Part shown: one piece after another, positions 34,501 to 41,543 of the stretch
How positions within the stretch are numbered: the first letter of the stretch is position 1
Layout of the letters: every line of letters begins with the position of its first letter
IMG/VR virus record: IMGVR_UViG_3300036715_002842
Span: 41,576-105,575 of that record
Reading direction: 5' to 3' (one strand)
Source of the DNA: a virus
Length of the DNA stretch: 64,000 bases
Notes under the pieces: generated by a model
Told to the model about the DNA's origin: nothing
What the model saw: only the letters and a program-made list of their open reading frames with translations
Databases searched by the model: none
Program-made: the position numbers and the translations under genes

Positions 34501-34744
34501 TGTAGGAGTTCCATTTAATCCTCCCTCTGAAGAGCTTACCCAGGTGGAAGAATACTATCAGAAGGTGTTCGGTTGGAACCCTTGGGATTGCCGTGCTGCT
34601 TTCTGGTATGGTCCGGTCAAAGAGAAGGTTTTGCAGGCAAGAGGCCGTTCTGTCCGAAATCTTACAGATAGAGCGAAAATTGTCTTCATGGATAGTAGAT
34701 ATGTTACAGACAATACACTAAGAACCGCGTTAAACCTTCTCTAA
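31511..34744 (+). CDS. SF2 helicase of the XPD/DinG class, probably iron-sulfur
   Basis: 1077 aa. Walker A APTGTGKT (about 190-197), DEAH box ICDEAHTLYN (about 484-493), motif V-like GGKYVEGIEF and motif VI QARGRSVRN near the C-terminus give the XPD/DinG pattern. Between Walker A and the DEAH box lie cysteines C258, C370, C373 and C428, which could hold the 4Fe-4S cluster typical of this class. Such helicases unwind 5'-3' during repair or remove R-loops. The start is ATGATG with no clear RBS. It is longer than typical DinG (about 700 aa), the extra length lying mainly in the middle. Confidence 0.82.
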   Translation: MMDLVTLTQQRLDYLQAYIDLVPEEFKSKDFEYDYTRGYDCLVSLDMPLANVPEWAGAWINLARWNCGVLPGVQQLQTPEQKTQFNKLRKTVLSILSYILNDTNFPAITTILDRIPRAMGRNQWITDFLREDQIVVVNQARQYLAYNAASYTQTFYQTKEEFSRIYPNLKSFLNTPVLMQDLNNVNLVEAPTGTGKTRISIVANMNRFSWTNDLAVNTVASDQLLVFVRTRSQTQSFIKESNRLGLTVACPISQGLGCDAHNTTNRLLLANLENIIYRTSNKHSYAEIWVPRAVPIELYDYNLNQESTETSSFGRMLRKVIEIGLNHTDLKPFLAEVKKAGIGNALMECFRNKDLKKDMQEYLSSTTQKCASCKAGQLSIEKDVKKHDLQDLPYFPQLKSDFFDFSKAGKNVDINFLAHFYQNERGWCGRKESQENLDKKDVLILTYNWLTDVDLSAQLIKRFEKVYLDDDNPDHDFQILEKAVICDEAHTLYNYNYTFSFGFSNLIQTVVDLQRLKLLLSYPSFKLKGMDMMVANPYFSKHFKPLRLEVPVNGKEKFIVDDVEGYYAGIWHTLHSINEGIYQVLNQLNFTKNDRPMIANLYQALIGGGYGLPWKIYSCFDDPVSTFKMDYEMGDHAAKVMACYTQMNEVYTQLDYLTTTLELDKKTREADIQTLLKEESVAGGPWVRDYRKAWQTFPDRDKVTIRKYVNHLEHLYVDPIRDLAKIAAETRDFLLLSLEVLYSGSGDKTRILAVGSEDDDKNGLDYRPFDKFRLVGLESPMEMNPAFIEATFKSYKFYDLYNTKGNIYIDSCRFRGYYKKVSCSLKVNRPAIQWALRPYSYVTFLTGTAPAPTIWKSKSGFNQFNVSTYPVQKNPFEYEFVADVTLTYANRSRDNYKKLATNIFKRTQAKQTLVCYPSGKVLEDIRKIYEEDCTEFPGYLDANLFETKGAKLSLDDIQKYVEGQKDGAVHVVMGGKYVEGIEFTDDTGSSLIKQVIIVGVPFNPPSEELTQVEEYYQKVFGWNPWDCRAAFWYGPVKEKVLQARGRSVRNLTDRAKIVFMDSRYVTDNTLRTALNLL

Positions 34745-34754
34745 GAGGTAATCC

Positions 34755-34925
34755 ATGGCTGTACTGTGTCAAGTGATTGGTCCTGAGGATCTGGATGTCC
34801 AGGTCTCCTTCGAACTTCCTCCGCTAGCAGGGGATGAGGTTCAGATTACGGAAAAGGTCTTTAAAGTTCTTCGTCGTCGCTGGATTCTCGGTCAAGAGCC
34901 CAGCCTCATCCTCACTGTGGAGTAA
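34755..34925 (+). CDS. 56-aa unknown protein
   Basis: ATG with AAGAGGT upstream, 10 bases after the helicase stop and three bases before folE. Sequence starts MAVLCQVIGPEDLDVQVSFE and looks like a small beta protein with a basic RRR patch. Position inside the operon supports it. Confidence 0.65.
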   Translation: MAVLCQVIGPEDLDVQVSFELPPLAGDEVQITEKVFKVLRRRWILGQEPSLILTVE

Positions 34926-34928
34926 TAC

Positions 34929-35579
34929 ATGTCAACAGACCAAACTGTCGTGGTAGCCTTGAATGGCACCAAGAGCACCCTCTCCAACAGAATTTCCAAG
35001 ATCAAGCTGAAAGCGGCCACGAAAGGCATTCGTGCTCTTCTGGAAGTGATTGGAGAGAACCCAGATCGTGAAGGTCTCTTGAAGACTCCACATCGCGTTG
35101 TAAAGGCTCTCCTCGAACAGACTGAGGGCTTGACCATGGACCCGATCTCAGCTCTGGGTACGGTCTTCAAGGAAGACATTCACTACGACGAGATCATCCT
35201 GAAGAAGAACATCGAGTTCAATAGCCTCTGCGAACACCACCTGCTGAACTTCACCGGGCATGTGGACATCGCATACATTCCCAACCAGGAAATCGGTGTG
35301 GTGGGTCTTTCCAAGCTGAGCCGTGTGGTGGATGTCTTCGCCAAGCGCCCTCAGGTACAGGAACGTATGACAGTCCAGATCGCGGATGCAATCGAGCAAG
35401 CTCTGAAGCCCGCTGGCGTAGCAGTTCGTGTAACTGCCATGCATAGCTGCGTTCGTTGCCGTGGGGTCCAGAAGCAGAACACCGAGATGGTTACCCAGGT
35501 CCTTCGCGGGGAATTCCGTGAGAAGGCTGAGGTCCGTCAGGAGTTCAGCGATCTACTTCAAAACGGTGGAAATAAGTAA
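34929..35579 (+). CDS. folE: GTP cyclohydrolase I (FolE)
   Basis: 216 aa, normal length. The zinc and catalytic motifs are present: NSLCEHHLLNFTGH (C101, H103, H104, H111), IGLSKLSR-type segment (VGLSKLSRVVDVFAKRPQVQ), and HSCVRCRGV with C174. It makes dihydroneopterin triphosphate from GTP, the first step of both folate and 7-deazaguanine synthesis. In a phage with queE and dpdA it most likely feeds DNA modification. Cytoplasmic homodecamer in known cases. Confidence 0.93.
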   Translation: MSTDQTVVVALNGTKSTLSNRISKIKLKAATKGIRALLEVIGENPDREGLLKTPHRVVKALLEQTEGLTMDPISALGTVFKEDIHYDEIILKKNIEFNSLCEHHLLNFTGHVDIAYIPNQEIGVVGLSKLSRVVDVFAKRPQVQERMTVQIADAIEQALKPAGVAVRVTAMHSCVRCRGVQKQNTEMVTQVLRGEFREKAEVRQEFSDLLQNGGNK

Positions 35580-35588
35580 GGGGCACCA

Positions 35589-35957
35589 ATGGGTGGAATC
35601 GCCGCAGGAAACCGCTTTCATCTAAAAGATGAAACTGGTAGGGTCCTGCACAAGACGGGGAACCTCGTTACCCTGAACAAGCTGGACCTTCACTACAAGA
35701 AGCTGGGCCAGAAGATCACGATGTGGGATTCCAAGTCCAACAGTGAAGCCTTCATCCCGGATAGCATTAAAAAAGGGGAACGGAAAGTAACCCTACCCCA
35801 AGCCGAAGTAGACTTTCAGATCTTTCCGGATTTCGTTATGATGCGAGTCAGCGATGGACCCTGGTGTACCCTGAGAGAAGACGATGCCAAAGTTTTTCGT
35901 ATGGTTTCTAACCGTTTGAGCGCCTTGGCATTGGCAAAGCAAATCCTCGAGAAGTAA
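35589..35957 (+). CDS. Unknown 122-aa protein
   Basis: ATG after AAGGGGCACC. Short mixed alpha/beta protein (for example KVTLPQAEVDFQIFPDFVMM). No motif recognised. Last gene before the rIIA promoter. Confidence 0.6.
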   Translation: MGGIAAGNRFHLKDETGRVLHKTGNLVTLNKLDLHYKKLGQKITMWDSKSNSEAFIPDSIKKGERKVTLPQAEVDFQIFPDFVMMRVSDGPWCTLREDDAKVFRMVSNRLSALALAKQILEK

Positions 35958-35971
35958 AACTTGATTCCTCA

Positions 35972-36010
35972 AAATATGCCCTTGACAATTTAATGGTCAA
36001 GGGCATATTT
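35972..36010 (+). promoter_or_regulatory. rIIA promoter with perfect 15-bp inverted repeat
   Basis: TTGACA (35982-35987), 16-base spacer, CATATT (36004-36009). The whole promoter lies in a perfect inverted repeat: AAATATGCCCTTGAC (35972-35986), a 9-base loop, and GTCAAGGGCATATTT (35996-36010). It could be an operator for a dimeric regulator; as RNA the same hairpin could also terminate the upstream transcript. Confidence 0.75.
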
Positions 36011-36029
36011 ATTAGTGGGAGGAAAGTCC

Positions 36030-38294
36030 ATGAAGCTTGAAGTAGATAGCTCCGAGATCCTGAAGTCGGACCTTGGTGTCCAGCAGGCGTTCACGATCAA
36101 GGCGACCGCGAAAGCCTTCTCCATTCTGAGCTCCGGCCTTTATTCAGACAAGATCTGGGCCATTCTCCGGGAACTGTGTGCCAACGCCCAGGATTCCCAC
36201 ATCGAAGCCAAGAAGAGTCACGTACCCTTTGAGATCCATCTCCCAGATCACTGGGACAGCCATTTCTGGGTCGAGGATTTCGGTATGGGCCTCTCCCACG
36301 AGGATGTGCTTCATCTCTATACCACCTACTTCGAGAGCACCCGGAACAAGTCGAACGATTTCACTGGCGCCCTGGGCCTCGGCAGTAAGAGCCCTTTCAG
36401 CTATACCGACTGCTTCAGCGTTACCAGCACTTACGAAGGTGTGGTGCGCAACTATTCTGCGTACCTGGATGAAACCGGTTGTCCCAACATCACGCTGATG
36501 TCCGAACAACCTGCCGAGACCGGCAAGGTGAATGGCGTCAAGGTTGCCTTCGTCACTCGGCAAGGGGATCAGGATTCCTTCCGCACCAAGATCTGTGGTG
36601 TGCTGGAGTTCTTCGACAACTACAAGATCATCAACCCTCAGCCCCCTCAGATCTGGCGTCAGAGTTACGGCTTCATCAATACCAACTGGGCTCTGCGGGA
36701 GCGCGATCGGGTGAAGAACTATTCCGGCGCCCGCATCATCCAGGGTCCCATCGCCTATCCCCTGAACATCAAGAACTGCACCGATCCGGTTTACAAGGTT
36801 CTCTCCCAGCTCCCGATCGACATCTTCGTCAACATTGGTGACCTGGACATCGCGGCTTCCCGCGAAGAACTCTCCTACACCAAGGGGACCATCGACAAGA
36901 TCCTTGTTCTCCTGGCCGAGATCAAGGATGTGATCGTTGCCGAGCTGGAATCCAGCCTGACTCCCTGCAAGACTGACTGGGAGCGCGTGCAGCAGGTGGT
37001 TCGCACCAAGTTCCGCAACCAGGTTTACCAGCGCGTTTACGAGAACTTCAGCTCCGACATCTTCAAGGGTGGATTCCGGTTCGCCAGCGGTGAACTGAAG
37101 GTCAATCTGAACTCCTACGATTTCCTGACCGTTCGAGGCATCACTTCGCAGGAACGGAAGTTCGTCTCCTACACCAAGAACAACTCCAAGGCAACCATCA
37201 AGATCAATACCAACAGTGAAGTCCTCTTCATCTACAACGATGTCAAGGTCAACGGTGAGCAGATCCTCAAGGATTTCCTGAAGACCAAGCGCGGCACGAT
37301 GATCTACTTCGCTTCTCCCAGCGGTCTGTGGACCTGGGAAGAGATCAAGACCCCGAAGCCGACCATTGAGAACCCCAAGGCAGTGGTGGTCACTCGCAAA
37401 CGGGTTGCTCTTGGAACCCCCGATGATTCCTATAAGCAGTTCGAAGAGTTCATCGATGCCTGCGGCAACCCAGAGTTCATCAAGCTGTCCTCCATCCTGG
37501 CTGGCGTGCCAAAGGCCGTGGTGGTTCGCGAGAAGATCAATGCCTACCTGTTCAACAAGCACGGTTACGGCACTGCCGATCGTTGGAAGGAAAAGCAGGA
37601 CTTCGACATCGCGGTCCCCAAGTATTACGTGGAAATGTCCTACTTCCGCCCGATCAAGCTCGGTGCCAGTTCCAGTGACGATACCTACACCATGGATCAG
37701 TTCGTGGAACACCGGAAGCTCCTGATCGACCTGGGCCTAATCACTTCCGACACCGAGATCTATGGTATTCCCCGCTCGACCATGAAGAAGTCCATCGAGA
37801 AGGATCCGAACTGGATCCCCTTCTTCCCTGCCATGAAGGACAAGGCGATCAAGACCTTCGAGCCTCTGGAACAGGATTGGCATCTGGCGATCCTCGTCAG
37901 CAATGTCGAGGATTTCTACAAGAACTACGCGCAGGACAAGAGCCTCGAGAATATGGTTCCATGCGCTTTCAAGACCTACCTCGAGACCATCAAGACCCAC
38001 CTGAAGGTCAAGGCGCCGAAGCACAACTGGAACACCGTACTGCGCTTCTACGATTACCAGTTCAAGCCTTCCGTACACAAGGATCTGAAGACTCCCCAGT
38101 TCGTCAAGCTCTATCCCCTGTTCTACTGTAACATCAACAGCTACAACACCACGGACACTTACCGGAACCTGACTCACTACGTGAACCTGATCGAAGCCGA
38201 GAACGAAGTCAAGCGCGCCGAAGAAGAGATCACCAAGATGTTCAAGATTCCGGTTATTCCTGCTGACGGCGTAAATTCCACCTTGACAGTTTAA
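36030..38294 (+). CDS. rIIA: rIIA-like GHKL-ATPase protein
   Basis: 754 aa from the ATG at 36030 (GGGAGG upstream). The GHKL ATP-binding fold is clear at the N-terminus: LRELCANAQDSH (N box), WVEDFGMGLS (G1) and GALGLGSKSPFSY (G2). T4 rIIA is a membrane-associated protein that, with rIIB, affects lysis inhibition and exclusion by lambda rex; related proteins occur in most large myoviruses. The last codons (STLTV and stop) are formed by the -35 region of the rIIB promoter. Strong GC-rich codon bias. Promoter at 35982. Confidence 0.85.
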   Translation: MKLEVDSSEILKSDLGVQQAFTIKATAKAFSILSSGLYSDKIWAILRELCANAQDSHIEAKKSHVPFEIHLPDHWDSHFWVEDFGMGLSHEDVLHLYTTYFESTRNKSNDFTGALGLGSKSPFSYTDCFSVTSTYEGVVRNYSAYLDETGCPNITLMSEQPAETGKVNGVKVAFVTRQGDQDSFRTKICGVLEFFDNYKIINPQPPQIWRQSYGFINTNWALRERDRVKNYSGARIIQGPIAYPLNIKNCTDPVYKVLSQLPIDIFVNIGDLDIAASREELSYTKGTIDKILVLLAEIKDVIVAELESSLTPCKTDWERVQQVVRTKFRNQVYQRVYENFSSDIFKGGFRFASGELKVNLNSYDFLTVRGITSQERKFVSYTKNNSKATIKINTNSEVLFIYNDVKVNGEQILKDFLKTKRGTMIYFASPSGLWTWEEIKTPKPTIENPKAVVVTRKRVALGTPDDSYKQFEEFIDACGNPEFIKLSSILAGVPKAVVVREKINAYLFNKHGYGTADRWKEKQDFDIAVPKYYVEMSYFRPIKLGASSSDDTYTMDQFVEHRKLLIDLGLITSDTEIYGIPRSTMKKSIEKDPNWIPFFPAMKDKAIKTFEPLEQDWHLAILVSNVEDFYKNYAQDKSLENMVPCAFKTYLETIKTHLKVKAPKHNWNTVLRFYDYQFKPSVHKDLKTPQFVKLYPLFYCNINSYNTTDTYRNLTHYVNLIEAENEVKRAEEEITKMFKIPVIPADGVNSTLTV

Positions 38295-38310
38295 TTGTCA
38301 AGGGTATATT
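38281..38310 (+). promoter_or_regulatory. rIIB promoter with inverted repeat
   Basis: TTGACA (38283-38288), 16-base spacer, TATATT (38305-38310). CCTTGAC (38281-38287) and GTCAAGG (38297-38303) form the inverted repeat with a 9-base loop. The -35 overlaps the stop region of rIIA. Confidence 0.75.
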
Positions 38311-38350
38311 TAAAAGTCTCAGAGCAGTTCACCCTTCAAAGGAGCCACAC

Positions 38351-39352
38351 ATGGCTGAAACGTATCCGTTCATTATCCACCGCAACTTCCTGAACGTTGT
38401 CATCGGTGGCACGCCTTACACCCTCGACGCCAGTCACCAGGCGTTCGACGCCTGCGTGGAGGCAGTCAAGAAGGGTGACTGGGGCAAGGTCCAGACCCTG
38501 GTGAGCAAGGAGAAGATGATCAATGCGACCGGTGAGGGTCTGGTCACCTTCGCCAAGGGTCTGGTCTACTTCAAGGGGGAACCTGTTCACTCCACGCTGA
38601 CGGTGCACATGCTGCGCCTGATGGAAGAGGGCAAGAACATCAAGCCGATGATCAAGTTCCTCGAGAACCTGATGTCGAACCCTTCCGTCACCGCCGTGAC
38701 CGAGCTCTACAGCTTCCTGGAGAAGGGTGATCTGCCTCTGACCGAGGATGGTCACTTCCTGGCCTACAAGCGCATCAAGGGCAACTGGCGCGACATCCAC
38801 AGCGGCACTGTCGATCACTCCATCGGCGCCAAGCCCTACATGGAGCGCGATCAGGTGGACTGGAACCGGAACAACACCTGCTCGACCGGCTTCCACTTCT
38901 GCAGCTTCAAGTATCTCTCCAGCTTCGCCTCCAAGGATCCCAGCTCGGATCGGATCGTGGTGGTCAAGATCAATCCCCGCGATGTGGTGAGCATCCCTGC
39001 TGACTATAACGACACCAAGGGTCGCGCCTGCACCTACGAGGTCTTCGCGGAAATCCAGGGTGCCAACAAGCTGGAAGTTCCTGCCTTCGATTCCTCCCTG
39101 GTGGTCACCACCCGGACCAAGTCCAAGGCCAAGAAGCGGAGCCGCGTCAAGGTCGAGGGTCGCACCCCGGCCGAGAAGAAGAAGAACGCCACGCGGGTCA
39201 AGAAGGCCAAGAAGGACGCGGTCAAGGAAGTCACCCGCAAGAGCCGCGCCAAGAAGAAGACCCCTGGCGCCATCTCGGCTGGCCCCGCCCGCGATGCCAA
39301 CGGCCGCTTCATCAGCAACTCGGCCAAGAAGGCGCGTAGCCGCAAGCGGTAG
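38351..39352 (+). CDS. rIIB: rIIB-like protein with basic tail
   Basis: 333 aa. The arrangement rIIA-rIIB and the sequence FLEKGDLPLTEDGHFLAYKR with CSTGFHFCSFKYL fit rIIB proteins; the latter motif is strongly conserved in phage rIIB relatives. Residues about 250-333 are unusual: an extremely Lys/Arg/Ala-rich histone-like tail (KKAKKDAVKEVTRKSRAKKK) that probably binds nucleic acid. Stop is TAG; a hairpin terminator follows. Confidence 0.82.
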   Translation: MAETYPFIIHRNFLNVVIGGTPYTLDASHQAFDACVEAVKKGDWGKVQTLVSKEKMINATGEGLVTFAKGLVYFKGEPVHSTLTVHMLRLMEEGKNIKPMIKFLENLMSNPSVTAVTELYSFLEKGDLPLTEDGHFLAYKRIKGNWRDIHSGTVDHSIGAKPYMERDQVDWNRNNTCSTGFHFCSFKYLSSFASKDPSSDRIVVVKINPRDVVSIPADYNDTKGRACTYEVFAEIQGANKLEVPAFDSSLVVTTRTKSKAKKRSRVKVEGRTPAEKKKNATRVKKAKKDAVKEVTRKSRAKKKTPGAISAGPARDANGRFISNSAKKARSRKR

Positions 39353-39360
39353 TCCAAACT

Positions 39361-39385
39361 GGTGGGGATCCTTCGGGTCCCCACC
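39361..39385 (+). terminator. Terminator after rIIB
   Basis: GGTGGGG (39361-39367) pairs with CCCCACC (39379-39385), with a short GATCCTTCGGGT middle, followed by TTAGTTCT. The T-run is weak. Confidence 0.6.
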
Positions 39386-39433
39386 TTAGTTCTGTAACCC
39401 ACGCCCATCAAGGGGCACTCATGAGGTACTACA

Positions 39434-40093
39434 ATGGAATGGATCAAAGCTCACAAGGGTCTGGTGTGGTTCATCGGCATCCCCCTGTTTGTCATCTTCA
39501 GCGGTCTGAGCTGCGTGGGCTCCTACAACGGCCTCTACGAGACGGGCATCAAGATCGCTACCACCACGGATGAGCGCCTGAGCAACCTGGACGAGGCCTA
39601 CCGTCACCGCGCAGACATCATTCCTAACATGGTCGAAACGGTCATGTCCGAGGTGGGCGCCGAGACCAAGCTGGATGTGGAATACGCCGAAGCTCGAGCC
39701 AAGATGGGTGGTCAGATCAAGCTGACTCCTGAGGCCCTGAAGGATCCCAAGGCCATGGAAGCCTTCAAGACCCAGCAGGGAACTCTGGGCAACTTCCTGA
39801 GCCGGATCATGTCCGTGGCTGAGAAGATCCCAAATCCCAACTTCTCCAAAGCGTACGCGGATCTTCGTCGTACCCTGGATGGGGAGAACAATCGGATCGG
39901 AATCGCGATCAAGGACTATAATGCCGCCGCGAAGAAGAACAATGAGTGGATCCAGGCGCCACTCATCAGCGTGCGACGGTTCGTGGTCAGTGGAAGCACC
40001 GACAAGTTCTACAAGCGCGATTACTACAAGGTCGAGGAGGAGAAGAAGGCCAATCCGAACCTCAAGGACCTGAACATGAGGACCAAGTCCTAA
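39434..40093 (+). CDS. LemA-family membrane protein
   Basis: 219 aa. An N-terminal membrane helix (GLVWFIGIPLFVIFSGL, about 9-25) is followed by SYNGLYE, NLDEAYRHRADIIPNMVETV and NRIGIAIKDYNAAAKKNN, which are the signature parts of LemA proteins. They form a membrane-anchored helical bundle whose function in bacteria is unknown. The neighbouring TPM-domain gene reproduces a common bacterial gene pair. In phages this is uncommon. Gap to next gene is one base. Confidence 0.82.
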   Translation: MEWIKAHKGLVWFIGIPLFVIFSGLSCVGSYNGLYETGIKIATTTDERLSNLDEAYRHRADIIPNMVETVMSEVGAETKLDVEYAEARAKMGGQIKLTPEALKDPKAMEAFKTQQGTLGNFLSRIMSVAEKIPNPNFSKAYADLRRTLDGENNRIGIAIKDYNAAAKKNNEWIQAPLISVRRFVVSGSTDKFYKRDYYKVEEEKKANPNLKDLNMRTKS

Positions 40094-40094
40094 C

Positions 40095-40835
40095 ATGCGC
40101 AACTTCCTTCTCACTCTTCTGGCTCTGGTAGGGCTTACGCTCCACGCAGAGTTCACCCCACCGCCGGCTCCTAAGGCTTGGGTGACGGATCAACCCAACG
40201 TGTTGAACAAGCAGACCAAGTCTGCCCTCACGCAGGAACTGATCGGGCTGGAAAAGAAGAACTCCTGCCAGGTGATCGTCTACATCACCAAGACCCATGG
40301 AGAAGTGCCCCTTCGGGAATGGACCCATGCGTGTGCTAGGGCTTGGGGAGTGGGGCAGAAGGATCTGGACAACGGTGCAATCCTTTTCGTATTCACTCAT
40401 GATCATGAGATCCGTTTGGAGATGGGAACCCGACTCGAGGGTATCTTCCCAGATCTGATCTGCGGAGACATCACCAGCAAGCTCAAAGAGAAGCTGGACG
40501 CTCGGAAGGTCAATGAGGGTTTCTCCGAAGCGGTGACCACCATAGTCAATCGTGCCACAGCAGAATACAAAGCACCTGAAGGTTGGAAAGGCCCGGATCG
40601 AAGTTCATTCGGTACGGTGAACTACAAGAACTACATCGCAATCGGCCTTGCCATCCTTGCCTTCATCCTCATCCTCGCAATTCTCAATGGTGTCGGATTC
40701 ATCGACTTCGACATCCTCTCTTTCCTTTTCGGATTCATCTTTGGTCAGCTCCTGGGCGGTTCCTCTTCATCCTCAAGCGGTAGTAGCTTTGGCGGTGGTG
40801 GGGGAGACTTCTCCGGCGGCGGATCTGACGACTAA
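40095..40835 (+). CDS. TPM-domain (YgcG-type) secreted membrane protein
   Basis: 246 aa. Signal-like N-terminus (FLLTLLALVGLTLHA, about 4-18), then a TPM domain: VTDQPNVLNKQTKSALTQEL, NSCQVIVYITKT, ARAWGVGQKDLDNGAILFVF and IRLEMGTRLEG. Two membrane helices (about 180-220) and a Ser/Gly-rich end (SSSGSSFGGGGGDFSGGGS) follow, exactly as in bacterial YgcG. The domain should face the periplasm. It is co-transcribed with lemA. Confidence 0.85.
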   Translation: MRNFLLTLLALVGLTLHAEFTPPPAPKAWVTDQPNVLNKQTKSALTQELIGLEKKNSCQVIVYITKTHGEVPLREWTHACARAWGVGQKDLDNGAILFVFTHDHEIRLEMGTRLEGIFPDLICGDITSKLKEKLDARKVNEGFSEAVTTIVNRATAEYKAPEGWKGPDRSSFGTVNYKNYIAIGLAILAFILILAILNGVGFIDFDILSFLFGFIFGQLLGGSSSSSSGSSFGGGGGDFSGGGSDD

Positions 40836-40847
40836 CCAGGAGACCCC

Positions 40848-41399
40848 ATGAAGACCCTTCATGAACTTTTCAACTACCTCCACGAACACGTGGAAGCCTT
40901 CTTCAAGCACGACTCTGCGACCAATACCTACACAGTCCATCAGTCGATGAGCCATCCCATCGCCGTGGCTCGTGTGACACCTCGGGTCATCCAGGACATG
41001 GAGCGCGACAACATGCTGGAGCGCTACGCAACCGGCTACAAGGTTCGCCAGCAACGTGTTCGCGAGATCTATACCCCGCGCCGGGAAGACTCCTCTTCCT
41101 CGCTGGGCTCTACGGCCTTGGGCGCCGGATTCGGTATCGCTGCAGGACTGGCCCTCAGCAACCTCTTCGATGGAGATGACCACAGCAGCTCCATCAGCCA
41201 TCACGACGATGACTCCTTCACCGGTGGCGGGGGTGGGTTCTCCGGTGGCGGTTCTTCCGAATCCCCTTCGTACGATCCTCCCTCCCACTCGGATTCCAGC
41301 TCGAGCGACTGGGGTTCCTCGTCCAGCGATTCCAGTTCTTCGGATTCCAGTTCTTCGGATTCCAGTTCTTCGGATTCCAGTTCTTCGGATTCCGACTAA
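40848..41399 (+). CDS. Unknown membrane-associated protein with Ser-Asp repeats
   Basis: 183 aa; ATG after CCAGGAGACCCC. N-terminal 80 residues form a charged domain, then a Gly/Ala-rich hydrophobic stretch (TALGAGFGIAAGLALSNLF, about 88-106). A Gly-rich part like the end of the TPM protein (GGGGGFSGGGSS) and a tail of Ser4-Asp repeats follow. The shared Gly/Ser tail suggests it works with the TPM protein. The DNA of the tail is a perfect 15-bp tandem repeat. Confidence 0.65.
   Translation: MKTLHELFNYLHEHVEAFFKHDSATNTYTVHQSMSHPIAVARVTPRVIQDMERDNMLERYATGYKVRQQRVREIYTPRREDSSSSLGSTALGAGFGIAAGLALSNLFDGDDHSSSISHHDDDSFTGGGGGFSGGGSSESPSYDPPSHSDSSSSDWGSSSSDSSSSDSSSSDSSSSDSSSSDSD
41328..41393 (+). 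repeat. 15-bp tandem repeat encoding SSSSD units
   Basis: GATTCCAGTTCTTCG occurs four times in a row without change (41328-41387), followed by a partial unit. Identity at the DNA level rather than only at the protein level points to recent slippage. Confidence 0.9.
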
Positions 41400-41479
41400 A
41401 AAGGTCTGGAGCGCCGGGAGCTGATGAAGGTGGGTCGAGTCCGTCTTCTGGACTAGAATTAGGCCCACCCTCCAACATT

Positions 41480-41504
41480 AGGGACCCGAAAGGGTCCCTT
41501 TTCC
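41480..41504 (+). terminator. Rho-independent terminator after the LemA module
   Basis: AGGGACCC, loop GAAA, GGGTCCCT and TTTT: a compact, strong terminator ahead of dpdA. Confidence 0.85.
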
Positions 41505-41517
41505 TGTTTTATGATGG

Positions 41518-41524
41518 TTAGAAT
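41518..41524 (+). promoter_or_regulatory. TTAGAAT element before dpdA
   Basis: TTAGAAT a few bases before the GAGGGAG ribosome binding site, same place as the other TTAWAAT elements. Confidence 0.35.
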
Positions 41525-41543
41525 AGACGAGGGAGACTCTACT

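Noticed and set aside
36144-37712. 522-codon minus-strand frame opposite rIIA
   Set aside because: Shadow caused by GC-rich codon bias of rIIA; composition (Asp/Val/Leu repeats) and lack of RBS agree.
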